The translations under genes were made by a program, and so were the position numbers. From Algoriphagus litoralis (GTDB taxonomy: Bacteria > Bacteroidota > Bacteroidia > Cytophagales > Cyclobacteriaceae), in the NCBI RefSeq assembly GCF_003259255.1, contig NZ_QGOL01000009.1:248001-312000 (forward strand): a stretch of DNA of 64,000 nucleotides, read 5' to 3'. Of this stretch, positions 60,719-64,000 are shown piece after piece (the first letter of the stretch is position 1; each line of letters opens with the position of its first letter). The notes under the pieces are model-generated. The model saw only the letters and a program-made list of their open reading frames with translations. It was not told the DNA's origin and did not search any database.

Positions 60719-61824
60719 TGCAATGGATTTGGGAGAGAGCGGATTGGCCAAACTTCACATTTGACCCAGCGACATTTGTTCAATTAGAACGCGAATTTCA
60801 TCGGAATACGGGTTTGATTTTAGGTTCGCTAAGTTTGGTGTCGTCTGAGGATGCGGATGATCTAAAGGTAAGTCTTTTGAGCAGCGAAGCGTTGGATACC
60901 TCGAAAATTGAAGGGGAGATATTAGACAGAGATTCTGTTCAATCATCTATTCGTGGTCAGCTGGGATTGCTGACTGATGGAAGAAGGCCTGGTCCCAAAG
61001 AAACGGGTGTTTCCCGAATGATGGTGGATCTCTACAAGAGTTACCATGAGCCTCTTGACCTAGAGCGCCTATTCTCCTGGAATCAAATGATGATGAACGG
61101 AAGGATTGATTTGGAAATTGTCGGAGGTTATCGAGTTCATGTAGATCCGATGCAGATTGTATCGGGGAGGTTAGATTCGCCTCAAGTTTTCTATGAGGCT
61201 CCGCCTTCTCATAGGGTGCCAAAAGAGATGGAAAATTATCTTCTTTGGTTCAATCGAGCTTTTAGCGAAGGAATGCCCACATTGGTTCATGCTGGCTTGG
61301 CGCACCTTTATTTTGAATTAATTCCCCCTTTTGAAGACGGAAATGGTCGAATTGGGCGAGCCATTGCAGAAAAAGCCTTGGCGATGGGAGCAAAGCATCC
61401 CTTGATTACTTCACTTTCCAGTACAATAGAGCAAAATAAAAAGGCGTACTATCAGGCTTTAAAGCGTGCAAATAGCTCGTTGGAGGTGACAGATTGGTTG
61501 GTTTATTTTTCTGAAGAGGTGTTGAAAGCCCAAATCAATGAGCAGAAATTGATTCTATTTATAGTGGAAAAGGCTCGCTACTTTGAAGAATTCCGGACTA
61601 AGCTGAATGAGCGTCAGTCCAAAGTCGCGCTGCGGTTGTTCCGTGAAGGACCAGAAGGTTTCAAAGGTGGACTGAGTGCTGAGAATTACATTCGTATCAG
61701 TAAAACTTCTCCCGCTACTGCTACCAGAGATCTAGCGGAAATGGTAGCCCTTGGAGCTCTAAAAAAGACTGGTAAACTTAGGCATACGCGATACTTTTTA
61801 CCGATGGTGGAAATCTCGCACTGA
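60718..61824 (+). CDS. Fic family protein (DUF4172 N-terminus) lacking the catalytic histidine
   Basis: This 368-residue protein has an N-terminal DUF4172 domain (MQWIWERADWPNFTF). An inhibitory-helix motif follows (T61-S-K-I-E65-G66, S/TxxxEG). The Fic core reads LIPPFEDGNGRIGR (201-214), where the canonical motif is HPFx[D/E]GNGRxxR; the catalytic His is replaced by Pro203 (codon CCC, 61324-61326). The C-terminal part (LSAENYIRISKTSPATATRDLAEMVALGALKKTGK) looks like a winged helix. Fic enzymes AMPylate or otherwise modify proteins, and loss of His predicts inactivity or a changed reaction. An operator lies on the start codon and a terminator on the stop. Confidence 0.93.
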   Translation: MQWIWERADWPNFTFDPATFVQLEREFHRNTGLILGSLSLVSSEDADDLKVSLLSSEALDTSKIEGEILDRDSVQSSIRGQLGLLTDGRRPGPKETGVSRMMVDLYKSYHEPLDLERLFSWNQMMMNGRIDLEIVGGYRVHVDPMQIVSGRLDSPQVFYEAPPSHRVPKEMENYLLWFNRAFSEGMPTLVHAGLAHLYFELIPPFEDGNGRIGRAIAEKALAMGAKHPLITSLSSTIEQNKKAYYQALKRANSSLEVTDWLVYFSEEVLKAQINEQKLILFIVEKARYFEEFRTKLNERQSKVALRLFREGPEGFKGGLSAENYIRISKTSPATATRDLAEMVALGALKKTGKLRHTRYFLPMVEISH

Positions 61825-61832
61825 GATTTTTT
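61811..61832 (+). terminator. intrinsic terminator overlapping the Fic stop codon
   Basis: AAATCTC (61811-61817) pairs with GAGATTT (61823-61829), with a five-base loop and a following T run. The TGA stop at 61822-61824 lies in the loop and right arm of this hairpin. Confidence 0.65.
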
Positions 61833-61912
61833 CATTCAGGTCAATCATTCCTTGACCTTATTGCTCAACTGTTAAGGTTTCTTTGACACCTACCGCTTAA
61901 TTCAGTTTACCT

Positions 61913-63295
61913 TTACTTTCCGATACAGAACTTACTAAAAATATTCGCCAGCAAATCATCCGTAGTCACTGCTCCTGTTATCTCACCTAAGTAGTGCAGA
62001 GATCGGCGGATGTCCATGGCGACAAAATCATTGGTGACCTCATTATCCAGTCCTGCTAAAATATCCAAAAGCGATTCTCTCGTTTTGGTCAAAGAATCGT
62101 AGTGACGAACATTGGTCACAATCGTATTTCCTGTTCGAAATTTGTCTAGGTTGACCAGTTCCAAAACACGGGATTTAAGCGCTTCCAGGTTTTCTTTTTT
62201 ACCTGCAGAAATAAAAATAGTGTCAGGATGAATATCCCTTAACTCACTGATTATATTTCCATTAGCTTTATCTGTCTTATTTGCTACTTTTAGAAAAGGT
62301 ACGCCCAAATTTTCAAGTTTGTTGATGTCCCGATTGATCTCGATCAGGTCCGTGTCGCTCAAATCAAAAAGGTACAAAATCAAGGAAGCTGTCTTCATCT
62401 TCTCCTGAGTTCGGCTGACGCCGATTGCCTCGATAGTATCGGTTGTTTCACGCAATCCAGCCGTGTCGATAAATCTGAAAATGACTCCGCCTATACTGAT
62501 TTCATCTTCAATGAAATCTCTAGTCGTCCCTGCAATGTCTGAGACTATGGCTTTTTCTTCATTGAGCAATGCATTGAGTAGGGTGGATTTGCCGGCATTG
62601 GGTTTTCCTGCGATGACGGTAGGAACTCCATTTTTGATCACGTTACCGAGATCAAAACTCAGAATAAGTTCTTCGACGATGCGTAGGATTTTTTCCACCA
62701 AAATCCGTAAGTCTTCTCTGCTCGCAAACTCCACATCTTCCTCAGTAAAGTCCAATTCCAATTCAATCATGGAAGCAAAATGGATCAACTGATTTCTCAA
62801 ATCCTGTATTTCTGAACTGAATCCCCCTCTTAATTGACTCAAGGCCGCTTGGTGACTAGTCTCCGAGTCAGCATGGATCAAATCTGCCACAGCTTCAGCC
62901 TGAGCCAAGTCAAATTGCCCATTAAGGAACGCCCGCTGGGTAAATTCTCCCGGCTTGGCAGGTCTCACACCTTTACGGATGAAAAGTTTGAGAACTTGAT
63001 TGATGATATAAGAAGAGCCATGTGTGGAGATTTCCACGACATTTTCTTTTGTAAAAGACTTTGGCGCTTTGAAAATGGAAACCAAAACCTCATCGATTAC
63101 TTTTTCCCCATCTCGAATTGTTCCGAAATGGATGGTATGGGTAGGCTGGTTTTCCAGATTTTTACCAAAAAAAACGGCATTGGTTATGCGGATAGCATTT
63201 TTTCCAGAAAGTCGGATCACGGCTATGGCGCCGATTCCTTGCGGAGTGGCTAATGCGATAATAGTATCATCCCGCTCGGAGAGGGAAAAACTCAT
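61913..63295 (-). CDS. mnmE: tRNA modification GTPase MnmE
   Basis: This 460-residue protein has an N-terminal tetrahydrofolate-binding domain, then a helical domain with an inserted G domain. The P-loop GKPNAGKS is at 230-237, G2 follows in SDIAGTTRD, G3 in DTAGL, and G4 in NKTD. The C-terminus CIGK carries the conserved Cys. With MnmG it modifies the wobble uridine of several tRNAs. It overlaps the upstream thioredoxin gene by four bases. Confidence 0.97.
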   Translation of the reverse strand: MSFSLSERDDTIIALATPQGIGAIAVIRLSGKNAIRITNAVFFGKNLENQPTHTIHFGTIRDGEKVIDEVLVSIFKAPKSFTKENVVEISTHGSSYIINQVLKLFIRKGVRPAKPGEFTQRAFLNGQFDLAQAEAVADLIHADSETSHQAALSQLRGGFSSEIQDLRNQLIHFASMIELELDFTEEDVEFASREDLRILVEKILRIVEELILSFDLGNVIKNGVPTVIAGKPNAGKSTLLNALLNEEKAIVSDIAGTTRDFIEDEISIGGVIFRFIDTAGLRETTDTIEAIGVSRTQEKMKTASLILYLFDLSDTDLIEINRDINKLENLGVPFLKVANKTDKANGNIISELRDIHPDTIFISAGKKENLEALKSRVLELVNLDKFRTGNTIVTNVRHYDSLTKTRESLLDILAGLDNEVTNDFVAMDIRRSLHYLGEITGAVTTDDLLANIFSKFCIGK

Positions 63296-63747
63296 GGCTT
63301 GGCTTTAAATGCTTTTTCAACCAATTCAGTTAACCCAGCCAAAAATGCCTCAGGTTGACGGTAGCCTGGAAGTTGGGCGATGTTTTGGAGCTTGGGTTCA
63401 ATGATGACAAAATTTGGGTAGGAGCGAACGCGCATTGCAGCGGCCATAGTGGCTTCTGTGTATTCTTTACCCATAAATTCAAAAGTGCGCTTCGTGTCTT
63501 CCGCATTCATTTTTACTGCGTAAAAGTTGCTGTTGATGTGCGCGATAACCTTGGGATCTGTGAAAGTTTCCTTATCCATTTTTTTGCACCATCCACACCA
63601 GTCTGTATAGACGTCGACCAATAGCATTTTAGGGTTCTCAGCATTCGCAGCGATAGCTTCCTCAAACTTCAACCATTTGATTTGATCCTGAGCCTCCGCC
63701 GTGACACTTAGCAAAATCGAAAACAAAAACAGACTTAGGTATTTCAT
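63292..63747 (-). CDS. secreted thioredoxin-fold protein
   Basis: This 151-residue protein has a signal peptide (MKYLSLFLFSILLSVTAEAQ). Its active site is CGWC (Cys51, Cys54, in VYTDWCGWCKKMDKETF), with a cis-Pro in RVRSYPNFVI. It belongs to the DUF255/thioredoxin_7-like group of periplasmic thioredoxins. It overlaps mnmE by four bases, an unusual pairing probably due to operon compaction. Confidence 0.9.
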   Translation of the reverse strand: MKYLSLFLFSILLSVTAEAQDQIKWLKFEEAIAANAENPKMLLVDVYTDWCGWCKKMDKETFTDPKVIAHINSNFYAVKMNAEDTKRTFEFMGKEYTEATMAAAMRVRSYPNFVIIEPKLQNIAQLPGYRQPEAFLAGLTELVEKAFKAKP

Positions 63748-63759
63748 CTTAATTCTAAT

Positions 63760-64000
63760 TTAAACTCCAAACGGTTCCTTGACGGAAGAAGTTCCTCTCA
63801 ACCAGCTTGGCTTTTTGCTATGAATCAGGACACTAATTCCAAACAGGCCTCCCGCCACAGTTACCATCATCCCAGCTATTGAGCTGTCGATCCAATAGGC
63901 AAGATAATAACCCAGCACCGAAATCGAAATCCCCAGACCAGCCGTCAGCTTCAATAGGGGCATCAGACTTTTGGTCCAAAGAAACGCTGTAGCAGGCGGT
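63760..64000 (-). CDS. metal ABC transporter permease, C-terminal part (5' end outside window)
   Basis: The frame stays open to the right edge. Translation before the first ATG gives PPATAFLWTKSL, a conserved piece of ABC-3 (ZnuB/MntB-type) permeases, followed by two helices (LTAGLGISISVLGYYLAYWI, SIAGMMVTVAGGLFGISVLI). The short 67-residue frame starting at the internal ATG is therefore only its end. It imports zinc or manganese with an ATPase and a binding protein, which are not in the window. The thioredoxin gene follows after 12 bp. Confidence 0.8.
   Translation of the reverse strand, partial: PPATAFLWTKSLMPLLKLTAGLGISISVLGYYLAYWIDSSIAGMMVTVAGGLFGISVLIHSKKPSWLRGTSSVKEPFGV

Noticed and set aside
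1..64000. CRISPR array, tRNA or rRNA genes, intact transposase
   Set aside because: No evenly spaced identical repeats, no cloverleaf-like sequence with a matching anticodon loop, no rRNA core sequence and no transposase motif were recognised by eye. Short repeats are all interpreted as dispersed intergenic elements.

Overview
The window looks like chromosomal DNA of a member of the Bacteroidota, most likely order Cytophagales, family Cyclobacteriaceae (Algoriphagus-like). That placement is inference. It rests on the gene families present (DUF4159/MoxR/DUF58/BatA operon, M56-TonB-type proteins, DUF2490, DUF4377-META, PRPP-synthetase-like small protein, split transketolase, M43 and tricorn-like proteases), on many lipoproteins with short lipoboxes, on the rarity of strong Shine-Dalgarno sequences, and on TAnnTTTG-type promoter boxes. 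No rRNA, tRNA, CRISPR array or intact insertion sequence was seen. Both ends cut through genes: a carboxypeptidase-regulatory/TonB-C protein on the left and a metal ABC permease on the right.

Layout. 1-1.6 kb: three consecutive TonB C-terminal-domain proteins. 1.7-6.7 kb: M14 peptidase, then a DUF1080 hydrolase and a Tat-exported Gfo/Idh/MocA oxidoreductase (probable 3-keto-sugar chemistry). 7.5-10.5 kb: a TldD/PmbA pair whose TldD carries a Tat-like signal. 10.5-18.2 kb: a large nested repeat, then a tightly overlapping six-gene DUF4159-MoxR-DUF58-BatA-DUF4175-like operon. 18.2-22.6 kb: repeats, GH30 lipoprotein, small unknowns, TerC. 22.7-33.9 kb: tricorn-like protease, CPA1 antiporter, exported carbonic anhydrase, GH99-like lipoprotein, small housekeeping or accessory proteins. 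33.9-36.3 kb: palindromes followed by a strikingly AT-rich island of three orphan genes, one of them flanked by degenerate direct repeats. 36.3-48.8 kb (mostly minus strand): split transketolase, Bcp, M23 peptidase, FAH hydrolase, lipoproteins, LD-carboxypeptidase, an ECF sigma operon, PBP4-type DacB, DUF423, YggS. 48.9-58.4 kb (plus strand): GH3-type amide synthetase coupled to a LysE exporter, YjdM, an alpha/beta hydrolase-OsmC fusion, then BCCT transporter, EgtB and EgtD (ergothioneine). 58.6-64 kb: M43 lipoprotein protease, a decayed HTH gene next to a Fic protein lacking the catalytic histidine, MnmE, a thioredoxin and the partial permease.

How genes work together. The MoxR operon has the architecture of AAA+/vWA maturation or stress systems of the cell envelope. 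EgtB and EgtD are the two core ergothioneine enzymes and follow a BCCT transporter. GH3 and LysE overlap by four bases, which suggests synthesis and export of an amino-acid conjugate (inference). Several peptidoglycan enzymes (M23, LD-carboxypeptidase, PBP4) lie within 10 kb of each other but in separate transcription units. The most unusual spots are the AT-rich cassette-like island (34.4-36.2 kb), the Fic protein with a proline in place of the motif histidine and an inverted-repeat operator on its start codon, the repeat element that seems to supply a non-ATG start to the DUF4159 gene, and the GH3-LysE pair.
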